Positions 15,691 through 23,539 of a stretch of DNA of 58,445 nucleotides are shown here, one piece after another (the stretch's first letter is position 1; the number at the start of each line of letters is the position of its first letter). A program made the position numbers and the translations under genes. The notes beneath the pieces were generated by a model. The model had not been told where the DNA came from, did not search any database, and saw nothing but the letters and a program-made list of their open reading frames with translations. Source of the stretch: a virus; IMG/VR virus record IMGVR_UViG_3300009159_005446, positions 1-58,445 of that record. One strand, written 5' to 3'.

Positions 15691-15722
15691 AACACAAGGT
15701 GTTAAATATTGATGAGGTGACT

Positions 15723-16073
15723 ATGGAATTTCTTATTAGTTTTGTTCTGGGTTTAGCAGTGGGTGTGTTTATTGTGCTGATGTTTATACGAAGCGCAGTT
15801 CGTGAAGCCTTGGAGTCAGCTGACGACAGCTTGAACAGACTCAAAAACTTAGTTGAGCAAGAAATAGAACGCACAGTTCAGACTCGTGTGGAAGAACACG
15901 ATGGTATATACTACATATACAACGTCAAGGATGGTGCTTTTTTGGTTCAGGGATCGACTCTTAAAGAAGTCAAAGATTCTATTGAAAAACAATTTCCCGA
16001 CACCAATGTCAATATCACTCAAGGTGATATTGATGTTATCAACAAGCTCAAAGCTGAACTAAGCACCAATTGA
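15723..16073 (+). CDS. Membrane-anchored small protein, 116 aa
   Basis: A 116-residue protein with one N-terminal membrane helix (about 3-24), a helical neck (28-55) and a small alpha/beta domain (about 56-110; HDGIYYIYNVKDGAFLVQ, LKEVKDSIEKQFP). GAGGTG precedes ATG 15723; an upstream ATG at 15699 has no site. The C-terminal domain resembles HicB-like folds in outline only. Unknown function. Confidence 0.7.
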   Translation: MEFLISFVLGLAVGVFIVLMFIRSAVREALESADDSLNRLKNLVEQEIERTVQTRVEEHDGIYYIYNVKDGAFLVQGSTLKEVKDSIEKQFPDTNVNITQGDIDVINKLKAELSTN

Positions 16074-16075
16074 TA

Positions 16076-16104
16076 TTGCATTATGTTAATCACTGTGCTA
16101 TAAT
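16076..16104 (+). promoter_or_regulatory. Sigma70-like promoter touching the start codon
   Basis: TTGCAT (16076-16081), 17 bases, TGC-TATAAT (16099-16104). The ATG of the next gene is only three bases further on, so the transcript would be leaderless. Confidence 0.6.
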
Positions 16105-16107
16105 ATC

Positions 16108-16290
16108 ATGGTGATAACAATTTATAATACCACGTTAACCAAAGTATATAAATGGCTGGAACAAGAGCTTGATCTAAAAATAGGTCAGGACTGGTTTTGG
16201 ACCTGGGATCACTCATCTGATCGTCCAGCTGTGGAATTTGTTGACCCCCGAGCAGAATTATTGGTACAACTAAAGGCAAAGAATTTATGA
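16108..16290 (+). CDS. Small acidic protein, 60 aa, unknown
   Basis: A 60-residue protein rich in Trp (GQDWFWTWDHSS) and acidic residues. The -10 element lies three bases before the ATG, so translation may begin from a leaderless mRNA, possibly at the GTG codon 16111. It overlaps the next gene by four bases. No family recognised. Confidence 0.6.
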   Translation: MVITIYNTTLTKVYKWLEQELDLKIGQDWFWTWDHSSDRPAVEFVDPRAELLVQLKAKNL

Positions 16291-17012
16291 AGATTTATAT
16301 CAGCAAATATCGATATCATTGGTTCAGTCCATACACTTGGTTTGACTATATGTTTTTCTGGACTGACTGGAGCAAGTGTGCTCGGTGGAAACTTCAGCAA
16401 ACACTGGAGGATCAAGGTCGAGAAAAAACACAATGGGTTGATCGCCCGGACTGGTGTGAGCGTTGGTCAGACCGACTTGAACCCATCAGCCAGGGCATCA
16501 TGTGGGTGCTGGATCGAATCCATCCCAAGATTGACTATGTGAAGATTGACAAATGGGACACCTGGAGCATGGATCATACCTTGGCTCTTATTGTGTTGCC
16601 CATGCTCAAACAACTGCAGGCAACCAAGCATGGTAGCCCGTTGGTGGAAGATGAGGATGTGCCCGAACACCTGCGTAGCACGGCCGCGCCAGCTAAAGAA
16701 AACGAGTGGGATACAGATGACAATTTACATCTTCGCTGGGAATGGGTCATGAATGAAATGATCTTTGCGTTCTCTTGCAAAGTGGATGACTCTTGGGAAG
16801 ATGCTTTCCGTTCAGGCGAACACGATACTGTGTGGGTGCCTGTGGACAAGGATAAAAACGAAGTACCCAAAGGCGAACACAAATACTGGCAAATGAAAGA
16901 CGGGCCTAAAAACACCTACAAGTGTGATTATGAAGGTATGCGGGTAGTAGAAGCACGTATCCAAAACGGTTTCCGCTTGTTTGGCAAGTACTACCAAGGC
17001 TTGTGGGATTGA
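16287..17012 (+). CDS. Conserved phage protein, 241 aa, unknown
   Basis: A 241-residue Trp- and acid-rich soluble protein beginning MKIYISKYRYHWFSPYTW. I recall similar hypothetical proteins in T4-like marine and freshwater phages, with the IYISKYRxHWISPYT opening. Several Trp/Asp/Glu clusters, no catalytic motif. Overlaps the previous gene by ATGA. Function unknown. Confidence 0.75.
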   Translation: MKIYISKYRYHWFSPYTWFDYMFFWTDWSKCARWKLQQTLEDQGREKTQWVDRPDWCERWSDRLEPISQGIMWVLDRIHPKIDYVKIDKWDTWSMDHTLALIVLPMLKQLQATKHGSPLVEDEDVPEHLRSTAAPAKENEWDTDDNLHLRWEWVMNEMIFAFSCKVDDSWEDAFRSGEHDTVWVPVDKDKNEVPKGEHKYWQMKDGPKNTYKCDYEGMRVVEARIQNGFRLFGKYYQGLWD

Positions 17013-17022
17013 TTAAATCTGC

Positions 17023-17301
17023 ATGATAAATTTTATCACACCAAACACAACAATAGAGCATATGATGTCATCGTTGTTGCAAGCAAACCCGTTCAAGGCC
17101 GGGCGCCAAATTGCTCTGGAGCAGTTTACAGAGTGGAAAGATCACTATAGCTTTGATGGCCTGCGTGGCATGAGATACGGTCAGAGTTTCTGCAATCACT
17201 TTGATATTTCTGATAATATACTATACTACACAATATTTGATGTTGGCCAGTGTGATGACTACATCATGAAAAGATACATTGAGTCTAGACTTGAAACTTA
17301 A
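17023..17301 (+). CDS. Small protein, 92 aa, unknown
   Basis: A 92-residue soluble protein (MINFITPNTTIEHMMSSLLQ at the start). It overlaps the following TTG-started gene by 23 bases. No ribosome site of note and no family recognised. Confidence 0.6.
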   Translation: MINFITPNTTIEHMMSSLLQANPFKAGRQIALEQFTEWKDHYSFDGLRGMRYGQSFCNHFDISDNILYYTIFDVGQCDDYIMKRYIESRLET

Positions 17302-17518
17302 CGAACACGATAGAATAGCAGAAAGTTTTCAGTATCATCGAGAGATTGCCAAACCTTTTGGCAAACTAGATGAAGTCCTATCTTGGTGCAAAACTGAGTG
17401 TCAAGGTGATTGGCGCTGGAGATTGATTGAAGTCAGCACAGATCAACGTCCCGGAATCTACCTGTTTTATTTTGACAGTGAACGTGATTGTTGTGCGTTT
17501 ACGCTAAAATGGGAGTGA
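17279..17518 (+). CDS. Conserved phage protein, 79 aa
   Basis: A 79-residue protein started by TTG at 17279. The stretch WRWRLIEVSTDQRPGIYLF and the ending RDCCAFTLKW match a family of small proteins I have seen in T4-like phages (DWRW...RPGxYxFxFDxExDxxAFxLKW). Biochemical role unknown. The start could be later, but no ATG is available before the conserved part. Confidence 0.65.
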   Translation: MSLDLKLNEHDRIAESFQYHREIAKPFGKLDEVLSWCKTECQGDWRWRLIEVSTDQRPGIYLFYFDSERDCCAFTLKWE

Positions 17519-17528
17519 CCTTAGTTAT

Positions 17529-17575
17529 CTCGATTGGTTGACACAATAAACTTAGTTTATTATAATACAATCGAG
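17529..17575. promoter_or_regulatory. Promoter enclosed by nested palindromes
   Basis: TTGACA (17538-17543), 17 bases, TATAAT (17561-17566). The spacer is a palindrome (AATAAACT and AGTTTATT arms, 17545-17561), and the whole promoter is flanked by CTCGATTG (17529-17536) and CAATCGAG (17568-17575). It precedes the SleB-like hydrolase and holin genes. Confidence 0.7.
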
Positions 17576-17677
17576 CCATACATAAACTTACGTCTCCAAA
17601 AAGACCACAGCGGCTTTTGTATATTTTCGGGCCGTTGGTGCATAGGAAACTGTGCATTTAACCTTAAAGGAACCAAC

Positions 17678-18244
17678 ATGAAAAAATATATGCAACACGC
17701 ATTGCATCTTGCAATGTTTGCGCTTATAGCCTTCATAGGCATCACAGTGGTGACATACGCCACACAAACCAAGTTTGATAGATTGCGAGCAGATTTATCT
17801 GGCAATGTTTCGAGCATTGGTGATTTCAAGGCTGCACTACGAGACAAAGAACGCAGGATGCAGTGCATGACACAAAACGTATATTGGGAAGCCGCAAGTG
17901 AACCAGCAGAAGGCAAAATTGCTGTGGCCCAGATTGTAATGAATCGTGTGGAAAGTGGCAAGTATCCAGCAGATCCGTGCCAGGTGGTACATCAGAAGAA
18001 CATGGTGTACGAACGAGTACTATGCCAGTTTTCCTGGTACTGCGAAAATACCAGCAAGACTCGACCAATACACAAAAAGCTCTGGGCCGAAAGCGAAGAA
18101 GCAGTAAAGATGGTCATGATTGACGGCTTTAGATTGCCCGAACTCAAAGACGCATTGTACTATCACGCAGACTATGTAAACCCACAGTGGAACAAAAAAC
18201 GTGTGACAAAGATTGGCCGACATATTTTTTACAAGGATATCTAA
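17678..18244 (+). CDS. SleB-type cell-wall hydrolase (endolysin) with membrane anchor
   Basis: A 188-residue protein with an N-terminal membrane helix (about 8-28), which may act as a signal anchor, and a Hydrolase_2/SleB-like domain (about 62-188): TQNVYWEAASEP with Glu71 as candidate catalytic acid, GKIAVAQIVMNRVESGKYP, CQFSWYC and ALYYHADYVNPQW. It would cleave peptidoglycan glycan strands at lysis. AAGGA precedes ATG 17678; the leader from the promoter is about 100 bases. The three-helix gene that follows directly is a candidate holin. Confidence 0.9.
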   Translation: MKKYMQHALHLAMFALIAFIGITVVTYATQTKFDRLRADLSGNVSSIGDFKAALRDKERRMQCMTQNVYWEAASEPAEGKIAVAQIVMNRVESGKYPADPCQVVHQKNMVYERVLCQFSWYCENTSKTRPIHKKLWAESEEAVKMVMIDGFRLPELKDALYYHADYVNPQWNKKRVTKIGRHIFYKDI

Positions 18245-18550
18245 ATGAAAAACTTTGACATTGAGAAAACAGTGACCTGGTTGCAAGAGTGGGTGGCTCC
18301 TATTTCAGCAAAGACTCTGGGATGGCTAGCCGTGTTATTGTTACATGCTGCCACCTTGCCTACATTGTTGGCAATCCTAACTGGTCTTAGTGATCGCATG
18401 CCCAGTGTGGACATGGTATTGCTGACCTGGGCAGGTTTGGTTGCCATGTTTGCCCAAGCTTGCGTACAACGCAACTTCTTGAACATTGTGACCATTGCCC
18501 TGGGCTTTATTGTCCAGGCTAGCCTAATGGTCTTGATCTTCTTCAAATAA
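18245..18550 (+). CDS. Three-helix membrane protein, candidate holin
   Basis: A 101-residue protein with three hydrophobic helices (about 26-46, 55-75, 80-100) starting directly after the hydrolase stop, with AAGGA upstream. Position and topology fit a class I holin. There is no sequence signature, and a second holin-family gene lies at 57366. Confidence 0.65.
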   Translation: MKNFDIEKTVTWLQEWVAPISAKTLGWLAVLLLHAATLPTLLAILTGLSDRMPSVDMVLLTWAGLVAMFAQACVQRNFLNIVTIALGFIVQASLMVLIFFK

Positions 18551-18567
18551 TCTGTTAAACTTACTGC

Positions 18568-19308
18568 ATGATAAAATTACACAGGCTTCTAGATCGATTG
18601 GAAGAGTGGTGGCGTTACCCACAGCCAACACAGGCACAAAAACAATTGTTGGGTCTATACACTGATGTCATTGACACAGAGTTTACAGCAGTAAGACTAG
18701 CCAGTGAGGAGTCTGCGCAGTATGTGTTAACACACATGCGAGCCATTCCAAACTTTGACACTGATTATGATTTGCATGAGTGGGTGGCTACCACACAACT
18801 TGATCCCATACTATTGAGTACAGGTACTGTGCTGGAATTTGGTGTTGCAACCGGGCGTACCCTAAACCAATTTGGGTATTGGCTACCAGAAAAAACCATA
18901 CATGGATTTGATGGGTTTGAAGGCTTGCCCGAGGACTGGACCAGTCGTATGCGCAAGGGATTTTTTGCACGTAGTAATCTACCCCGTGTGCGAACCAACT
19001 GCCAGCTATGGGTAGGTTGGTTTGATAACACCTTGCCCGGTTTTAAACAACAAGTACAACTGACCAGACCAATTGCATTGTTGCATGTGGACTGTGATTT
19101 GTACTCTAGCACAAAGACTGTACTCAATCAGTTGAAAGATAACATTGTGCCGGGTACTGTAATTGTGTTTGATGAGTACATCAACTACCCCGGATGGCAA
19201 CTAGATGAATTCAAGGCCTGGCAAGAGCATTGCAAGATGTACGGCATCAAATACGAGTACATTGGTAGGGTAAGCAAGCACCAAAAAGTAGCAGTAAGAG
19301 TGTTGTAA
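18568..19308 (+). CDS. TylF/MycF-like SAM-dependent methyltransferase
   Basis: A 246-residue class I methyltransferase. Residues about 90-245 hold VLEFGVATGRTL (SAM-binding motif I), HGFDGFEGLPEDW, LLHVDCDLYSSTKTVL and VFDEYINYPGW, typical of the macrocin O-methyltransferase (TylF) family, which methylates sugar hydroxyls. A helical N-terminus (1-85) precedes it. Could modify surface glycan or a small metabolite. The next promoter-terminator lies right behind it. Confidence 0.85.
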   Translation: MIKLHRLLDRLEEWWRYPQPTQAQKQLLGLYTDVIDTEFTAVRLASEESAQYVLTHMRAIPNFDTDYDLHEWVATTQLDPILLSTGTVLEFGVATGRTLNQFGYWLPEKTIHGFDGFEGLPEDWTSRMRKGFFARSNLPRVRTNCQLWVGWFDNTLPGFKQQVQLTRPIALLHVDCDLYSSTKTVLNQLKDNIVPGTVIVFDEYINYPGWQLDEFKAWQEHCKMYGIKYEYIGRVSKHQKVAVRVL

Positions 19309-19319
19309 AAATACAACAC
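19300..19319. promoter_or_regulatory. Candidate operator palindrome
   Basis: Arms GTGTTGTA and TACAACAC around AAAA, over the methyltransferase stop codon and about 20 bases before the -35 at 19339. Same core as at 12256, 21437 and 25110. Confidence 0.5.
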
Positions 19320-19330
19320 CAAAAACTCCA

Positions 19331-19358
19331 AATCCCGGTTGACAACAATCGGGATTTT
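19331..19358 (+). terminator. Terminator enclosing a promoter -35
   Basis: Arms AATCCCG and CGGGATT followed by TTTT. The loop carries the -35 TTGACA of the next promoter. Confidence 0.7.
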
Positions 19359-19368
19359 CGCATATAAT
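19339..19368 (+). promoter_or_regulatory. Sigma70-like promoter inside a terminator
   Basis: TTGACA (19339-19344), 18 bases, TATAAT (19363-19368), for the ParB-like gene. Confidence 0.75.
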
Positions 19369-19375
19369 ACACATA

Positions 19376-19393
19376 CGGTAGGAGATTCTACCG
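19376..19393 (+). promoter_or_regulatory. 5'-end stem-loop
   Basis: CGGTAG and CTACCG arms around GAGATT begin at the predicted first transcribed base. A related hairpin with loop GAGAT lies at 23483-23501. Confidence 0.5.
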
Positions 19394-19462
19394 GCTAACC
19401 TAAAAATAGCAACATTGACATGGTGTCAACAAGCTATGTGGTTACGAACAAAAGGAACCAAA

Positions 19463-20653
19463 ATGGCAACTGCCACACCAAACTATGCGGCTACACGAAA
19501 TGCCCGCTACACAAACTCAGCGTCAAATCTTGTTGACCTGGTTCAGCGTTATAATGACACAGTAGCGGCAATGCCACTACAAGCTCAACGCAACTGGCAA
19601 GCAAAACTAACCAAGGCTTTGCAGGCATTCAAACGCAATCACCCCGGGGTCAAAAGCATCAATGACAGCTCTAAGTTTCGTTTGTGCAAGAGTCTCATGG
19701 GCAAGCTCAAAGACATTGTGATTGATACCACTATGCAACGTGAACCCAACTTGCAGTGGATTCTCACCATCATTACCAACTTCCGTGCATACCAAGCACA
19801 GCCCATTCAGGTATATGCCACACCGGATGGGACATGGGGTGGGTGGGATGGACAGCACACCAGCCTGGCCTTGTACTTGATTGCTACACAAGGGCTTGGC
19901 GAAAAGTTTGAAGACATTGAAGTACCCATCAATGTGTACGACATTCTCAGCCGTGGCGAACTTCGCAGTAACTTTATTAACAACAACACCACAGTTGGCA
20001 AAAATGCTGGTAAGAAACCACTAGACATCATTGACATTTTTATGCAAATGATCTACGGGGTCGAAGTGGACAATGTCAACGAACCTGAGTGGATAGACGC
20101 CCATGCCAAGTGGACACACATTAAAAACGCAGACATGTTTTTGACTGCTGAAAAGTTTAACGACACAGATCAGGTAGGTGCCATTAGTCGTCTTAACGAA
20201 CTCAACGATGCTTCAGTAGAAGTGGTACGTCAGTTTGCAGTTTATGGCCGGTACGTGGTTGGTATTCAGCAACGTCCCATTAACACTAAGGAAATTCCCA
20301 TCATTATCGAGTTTTTGAACCTGTGCGAACAGCAAGACATTCGATACACAGATGCGCAGATTGAAGACCTGGCACAACATTGTATCGACTTGTTTGACGC
20401 AAACTTTGATGCTAAAGGGCCGTATTGGGAACAATGCCACCAAGCCAACGTCAATGCTTGGAACAAGCACAACAAACATCGTCCCAAGACAGACTGGACT
20501 GATCCTCCACGTAACAGCAAGAACACACCACAAGGTATTGCGTTCTTCTGGCACCAACTCAACACCACTTGGGTACCACAACAACCAGCGGGCTTCAAGT
20601 TTCCCAAGATGCCGTTTAGTGTGTACACACCTGATGTAAAGGACATGTTCTAA
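19463..20653 (+). CDS. ParB/sulfiredoxin-like domain protein
   Basis: A 396-residue protein. Residues about 85-165 (IDTTMQREPN, IQVYATPDGTWGGWDGQHTSLALYL) follow the ParB N-terminal/Srx layout: a short recognition stretch, then a DGQHR-like motif, here DGQHT. ParB-like phage proteins may be CTPases or nucleases. The rest is helical. AAGGA precedes ATG 19463; the longer frame from 19415 lacks a site. Strong promoter and 5' hairpin suggest high early expression. It is followed one base later by a candidate HNH-like gene. Confidence 0.7.
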   Translation: MATATPNYAATRNARYTNSASNLVDLVQRYNDTVAAMPLQAQRNWQAKLTKALQAFKRNHPGVKSINDSSKFRLCKSLMGKLKDIVIDTTMQREPNLQWILTIITNFRAYQAQPIQVYATPDGTWGGWDGQHTSLALYLIATQGLGEKFEDIEVPINVYDILSRGELRSNFINNNTTVGKNAGKKPLDIIDIFMQMIYGVEVDNVNEPEWIDAHAKWTHIKNADMFLTAEKFNDTDQVGAISRLNELNDASVEVVRQFAVYGRYVVGIQQRPINTKEIPIIIEFLNLCEQQDIRYTDAQIEDLAQHCIDLFDANFDAKGPYWEQCHQANVNAWNKHNKHRPKTDWTDPPRNSKNTPQGIAFFWHQLNTTWVPQQPAGFKFPKMPFSVYTPDVKDMF

Positions 20654-20654
20654 C

Positions 20655-21206
20655 ATGAAAACACTTGTAGAACGTGTTGGTGGGTTTGCACAAAAGAAAC
20701 CCACGCCAGTAAAACGTGGCGGTGCCAGTTACAATGCCACCCAGGAGTTTTGTAAAAAAGAGATTGAGCGTTATGTAGAAATGTATCGTCAGCTAAAAGT
20801 AGAAGATCAAACTGCACGTCTTATCCGAGACATGATTGATGTGTTGTTGCGTCGATACCATGGCTACAGTATCAAAGAAAACATCGGCGCTCACTACTAT
20901 GAGACAGGGTTGCCACATGGTACCAAGACTGAGTTTGAGCATGTGATTCCTGCTTCAGTGGCTCGTGACTTGTTGTTGTTTGATCGACTCACAGTTGATG
21001 AAGCACTGAACATTCCAACATGTCGCTTGAGTGCCACAAAACACAAAAAATTAAACTCAACCAAATTGGGTAGTACCACACCCGACATTTATTGGTTTTG
21101 GAAACGATATCAAGAGTTAGGCATTACACTAACAACTCATGATGGTGTTGCAGTTGACACTGCAACTTGGAATTTAGGCAGTCACTACACTTACTTTAAG
21201 GTATAA
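20655..21206 (+). CDS. Possible HNH-like nuclease, 183 aa
   Basis: A 183-residue protein. EFEHVIPASVARDLL (about 94-108) and TCRLSATKHKKLN (about 122-134) resemble the first His and the Asn/His parts of HNH endonucleases, but the pattern is not complete enough to be sure. N-terminus is basic and helical. It directly follows the ParB-like gene, so the two may act together on DNA. Confidence 0.5.
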   Translation: MKTLVERVGGFAQKKPTPVKRGGASYNATQEFCKKEIERYVEMYRQLKVEDQTARLIRDMIDVLLRRYHGYSIKENIGAHYYETGLPHGTKTEFEHVIPASVARDLLLFDRLTVDEALNIPTCRLSATKHKKLNSTKLGSTTPDIYWFWKRYQELGITLTTHDGVAVDTATWNLGSHYTYFKV

Positions 21207-21208
21207 AA

Positions 21209-21514
21209 ATGAGCCAACTTCAATTGCACGGACGTCCTTGGGTTGTATTTGATCCAGCCAATCGCTTACATAGAAAATTCTACTATGAATTTGTACAATC
21301 AGGTACTTGGGGCAGATGCCCTTACAGATTTGTTGTGGCAGATGACAACGGGGATTTGATCACCATGATACAGCGTAGTCTAATCAAGTACTATGTACAG
21401 CGTGAATTTTCTGTTGCAAATACGCAACAGTCTCTGTTGCAAAAAAACAACAAAAAATCCCCACCAAAAATTGTTAAAAAAACTGGTAGACCAGAAATTG
21501 CTCATTTCGTATAA
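21209..21514 (+). CDS. Conserved small phage protein, 101 aa
   Basis: A 101-residue protein beginning MSQLQLHGRPWVVFDPANRL with a basic C-terminus. The last codons (GRPEIAHFV and stop) are written by the promoter for the next gene: its -35 encodes part of them and the stop TAA lies inside TATAAT. Operator-like repeats (21411-21440) also lie inside the reading frame. Function unknown. Confidence 0.65.
   Translation: MSQLQLHGRPWVVFDPANRLHRKFYYEFVQSGTWGRCPYRFVVADDNGDLITMIQRSLIKYYVQREFSVANTQQSLLQKNNKKSPPKIVKKTGRPEIAHFV
21411..21452. promoter_or_regulatory. Cluster of GTTGC half-sites
   Basis: CTGTTGC (21411-21417), GCAACAG (21424-21430) and CTGTTGC (21434-21440), the last continuing into a GTTG-A-run-CAAC element. 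They lie in the 3' part of a gene, 47 bases before the next -35. Confidence 0.5.
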
Positions 21515-21515
21515 T
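21487..21515 (+). promoter_or_regulatory. Early promoter overlapping the upstream stop codon
   Basis: TAGACC (21487-21492), 17 bases, TATAAT (21510-21515). The upstream gene ends at the TAA within the -10. Confidence 0.75.
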
Positions 21516-21544
21516 AGAAGTATAGTAACAGAACAGGGGCAAAC

Positions 21545-21934
21545 ATGCACACATACAAAAAACAGTCAGAATTGAACTGGATCGATGCTAACGACATCGG
21601 TGAGCACATTGACGACTTTAATGATCCCAAGCTCAATGAGGCGTTTGGCAAGTTTTGCGTCATGGACGACCAAGGTGCTTTGTATAAAGTTCTAGTGGAC
21701 GAAGTGGGCTACGACTACGACGAAATCGAATCTGGTCATGTGGACATTGTGCACAAGACAGTGGAAGAGACCCTCAAACAAGTTAACCTTGTGTTCCGTA
21801 GTCTCGGACTTGATCTAGAGTTCAAGCAAGCCGACATGGTAGAGTATGTGGGTTACATGCTCACAGGCAAAGGTGATACACCCAAGGACATAGCACACCG
21901 TATCCGCAGACTGGTTGACCAGAAACCTGTTTGA
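21545..21934 (+). CDS. Acidic protein, 129 aa, unknown
   Basis: A 129-residue acidic, helical protein beginning MHTYKKQSELNWIDANDIGE. Its last residues VDQKPV are written by the -35 region of the next promoter. Early promoter nearly identical to that before 12344. Family not recognised. Confidence 0.65.
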   Translation: MHTYKKQSELNWIDANDIGEHIDDFNDPKLNEAFGKFCVMDDQGALYKVLVDEVGYDYDEIESGHVDIVHKTVEETLKQVNLVFRSLGLDLEFKQADMVEYVGYMLTGKGDTPKDIAHRIRRLVDQKPV

Positions 21935-21943
21935 TCTTATAAT
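21915..21943 (+). promoter_or_regulatory. Early promoter touching the next start codon
   Basis: TTGACC (21915-21920), 17 bases, TATAAT (21938-21943); ATG follows two bases later at 21946. Confidence 0.7.
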
Positions 21944-21945
21944 AT

Positions 21946-22194
21946 ATGAACAAACGAATTCAAGAACTAGCAGAACAATGCGGATTTAGGCCACAGCCCA
22001 GTATCTACGATAGAAATCAATCGTTTGATATTGAAAAGTTTGCTGTGTTGATTGTTAGGGAATGTGCAATAGTTTGTGAAACAGTAGGTGATGTAGCAGA
22101 CGCAATTGGGTCAGGCGAGCCTGCTAGGTATGGTAAAGAAACAGCACACGGGTGTGCTGGCATGATTAAAGAAATGTTTGGAGTAGACGAATGA
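21946..22194 (+). CDS. Conserved small phage protein, 82 aa
   Basis: An 82-residue protein with the opening MNKRIQELAEQCGF and a later FAVLIVRECA, a pattern common in short hypothetical proteins of T4-like phages. Predicted helical, with four Cys. The -10 lies two bases before the ATG, implying leaderless mRNA or another source of transcription. Overlaps the next gene by four bases. Confidence 0.7.
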   Translation: MNKRIQELAEQCGFRPQPSIYDRNQSFDIEKFAVLIVRECAIVCETVGDVADAIGSGEPARYGKETAHGCAGMIKEMFGVDE

Positions 22195-22541
22195 GCAAGC
22201 CAAATTACAAAGAACATCAATTCCTGGTTATGTGGGACTGCAATGGTCTTGAGTATGTGGCCGACATCACTGCCGATCAGCAACGAGCGACCTGGGCCCG
22301 GCTACAAGGCAAGGAAAGTCCTAGACATGCCTATGCCAATCCCATGCACCTAAAGTTGAGAGCACAGGCCAATCCTCAACGTCACTATGAGATCTACACA
22401 TTTGACGCTGTGGACGGTATCAGTGAGCAGGACATCCGTGACATGTTTGACAACAACCCGCAAATGGCCGCAGACACCATTCGTGGTATTGGGCATTGCA
22501 TGCACAGTGATCGTGCTCAGCAAGCGGTTGCAATCGTTTAA
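22191..22541 (+). CDS. Conserved phage protein, 116 aa
   Basis: A 116-residue soluble protein with QFLVMWDCNGLEYV near the N-terminus. I recall similar hypothetical proteins from T4-like phages. No motif. Coupled to the upstream gene by an ATGA overlap. Confidence 0.65.
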   Translation: MSKPNYKEHQFLVMWDCNGLEYVADITADQQRATWARLQGKESPRHAYANPMHLKLRAQANPQRHYEIYTFDAVDGISEQDIRDMFDNNPQMAADTIRGIGHCMHSDRAQQAVAIV

Positions 22542-22580
22542 ATGAAGTTCAAACGTCAACAAACAAAGGAAAAGTTAGAT

Positions 22581-22997
22581 ATGGGACTTGACATGTATGC
22601 ATACGTAACCGCCAAAGCAGGCCAGCAACGGGAATATTATGAAGGTGCTGAGTTCAAAGATGGCGATTATACAAACCCTAATGTGTCTCAGCCACGTGAG
22701 ATTGCCTACTGGCGCAAGCATCCAAACCTGCATGGTTGGATGGAACAGCTCTGGAACAAGCGCAATGGTGGCAACCAGGATGGTAGCAACTTTAATGGCA
22801 TTGAGCTAGAACTAACCTACGAGGATTTAGAGATTTTAGAACTGGACATCATTGCTGGCACCCTACCAGGCACATCAGGTTTCTTTTTTGGCAACGATGC
22901 CGATGACCATTATCGCAAACAGGACTTGGAGTTCATTACAAAGGCTCGAGCAGAGTTGTTCATGGGACTCAAAGTGTTTTATAATAGTTCATGGTAA
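22581..22997 (+). CDS. Conserved phage protein with MGLDMY start
   Basis: A 138-residue protein opening MGLDMYAYV, followed by REIAYWRKHPNLHGWM. This opening marks a widespread phage family often mislabelled phosphoglycerate kinase; no kinase motif is present. AAAGGA sits 12 bases before ATG 22581, which is preferred over ATG 22542. Function unknown. Confidence 0.7.
   Translation: MGLDMYAYVTAKAGQQREYYEGAEFKDGDYTNPNVSQPREIAYWRKHPNLHGWMEQLWNKRNGGNQDGSNFNGIELELTYEDLEILELDIIAGTLPGTSGFFFGNDADDHYRKQDLEFITKARAELFMGLKVFYNSSW
22956..22985 (+). promoter_or_regulatory. Possible promoter inside the upstream gene
   Basis: TTGTTC, 18 bases, TATAAT (22980-22985), close before the gene at 23008. The -35 is only a partial match. 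Confidence 0.45.
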
Positions 22998-23007
22998 GGA
23001 GAACGCA

Positions 23008-23136
23008 ATGACTAAGATTTTAATTGGATTCATTTTTGGTATCATAGTAGCAACTGTGGGTTTTAGCGGTATCGCTCGCATGTTGGATCGCGGAGTAGAT
23101 ACTGTTAAAACTCAATCACAGGAGATGGCCAAATGA
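23008..23136 (+). CDS. Single-pass membrane protein, 42 aa
   Basis: A 42-residue protein, MTKILIGFIFGIIVATVGFS and a charged tail. One membrane helix. AAGGAG lies just upstream. Overlaps the next gene by four bases. Function unknown. Confidence 0.65.
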   Translation: MTKILIGFIFGIIVATVGFSGIARMLDRGVDTVKTQSQEMAK

Positions 23137-23459
23137 TAGACGACAAAACACTGACTGACACCAACTTTGATCTTGAGCAAGGTATTCTCAAGTGCTGGAA
23201 CATTGTTGATGACCTTAAAGAAATTCTACAAGACATAGACAACGGCCATATGACCCAGGCCGAAGCCATCGAAACCATACGAGGCCATTCTATTGTTTAC
23301 CAAAATAGGTTTGATCGTACTTGGATCAAGTACGAAACGGTATGTCGCGGGTTACACCAATTACGACATGCACTACAAGACGCTGATTCCGCTAAAAACA
23401 CAGACAAAAAATCTGGTAAAAAAAGTGGAAAAAACGTACAAAAAATGGTTGACCAGTAA
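23133..23459 (+). CDS. Conserved phage protein, 108 aa
   Basis: A 108-residue helical protein with NFDLEQGILKCWNIVDDLK, which I recall from a family in T4-like phages (FxLEQxIMxCWxIxDDL). Basic Lys/Ser-rich C-terminus. The final residues VDQ and the stop are written by the -35 of the next promoter. Confidence 0.7.
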   Translation: MIDDKTLTDTNFDLEQGILKCWNIVDDLKEILQDIDNGHMTQAEAIETIRGHSIVYQNRFDRTWIKYETVCRGLHQLRHALQDADSAKNTDKKSGKKSGKNVQKMVDQ

Positions 23460-23477
23460 CTCATTTTTTGTTATACT
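23449..23477 (+). promoter_or_regulatory. Early promoter embedded in upstream stop
   Basis: TTGACC (23449-23454), 17 bases, TATACT (23472-23477). Confidence 0.75.
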
Positions 23478-23482
23478 AAGAC

Positions 23483-23501
23483 ATGCTGAGAGATTCAGCA
23501 T
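23483..23501 (+). promoter_or_regulatory. 5'-end stem-loop
   Basis: ATGCTGA and TCAGCAT arms around GAGAT at the predicted first transcribed base (about 23484). Confidence 0.55.
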
Positions 23502-23539
23502 ACAAACTTTAACTTAATAGGCAACTTTGAAAGGCATTT

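Noticed and set aside
17560-17961. 133-codon minus frame across the SleB promoter
   Set aside because: Shadow of the hydrolase gene and its leader; the plus-strand promoter and domain evidence are strong.
20213-20704. 163-codon minus frame in the ParB-like gene
   Set aside because: Cys-rich composition typical of an antisense shadow; no promoter or ribosome site.
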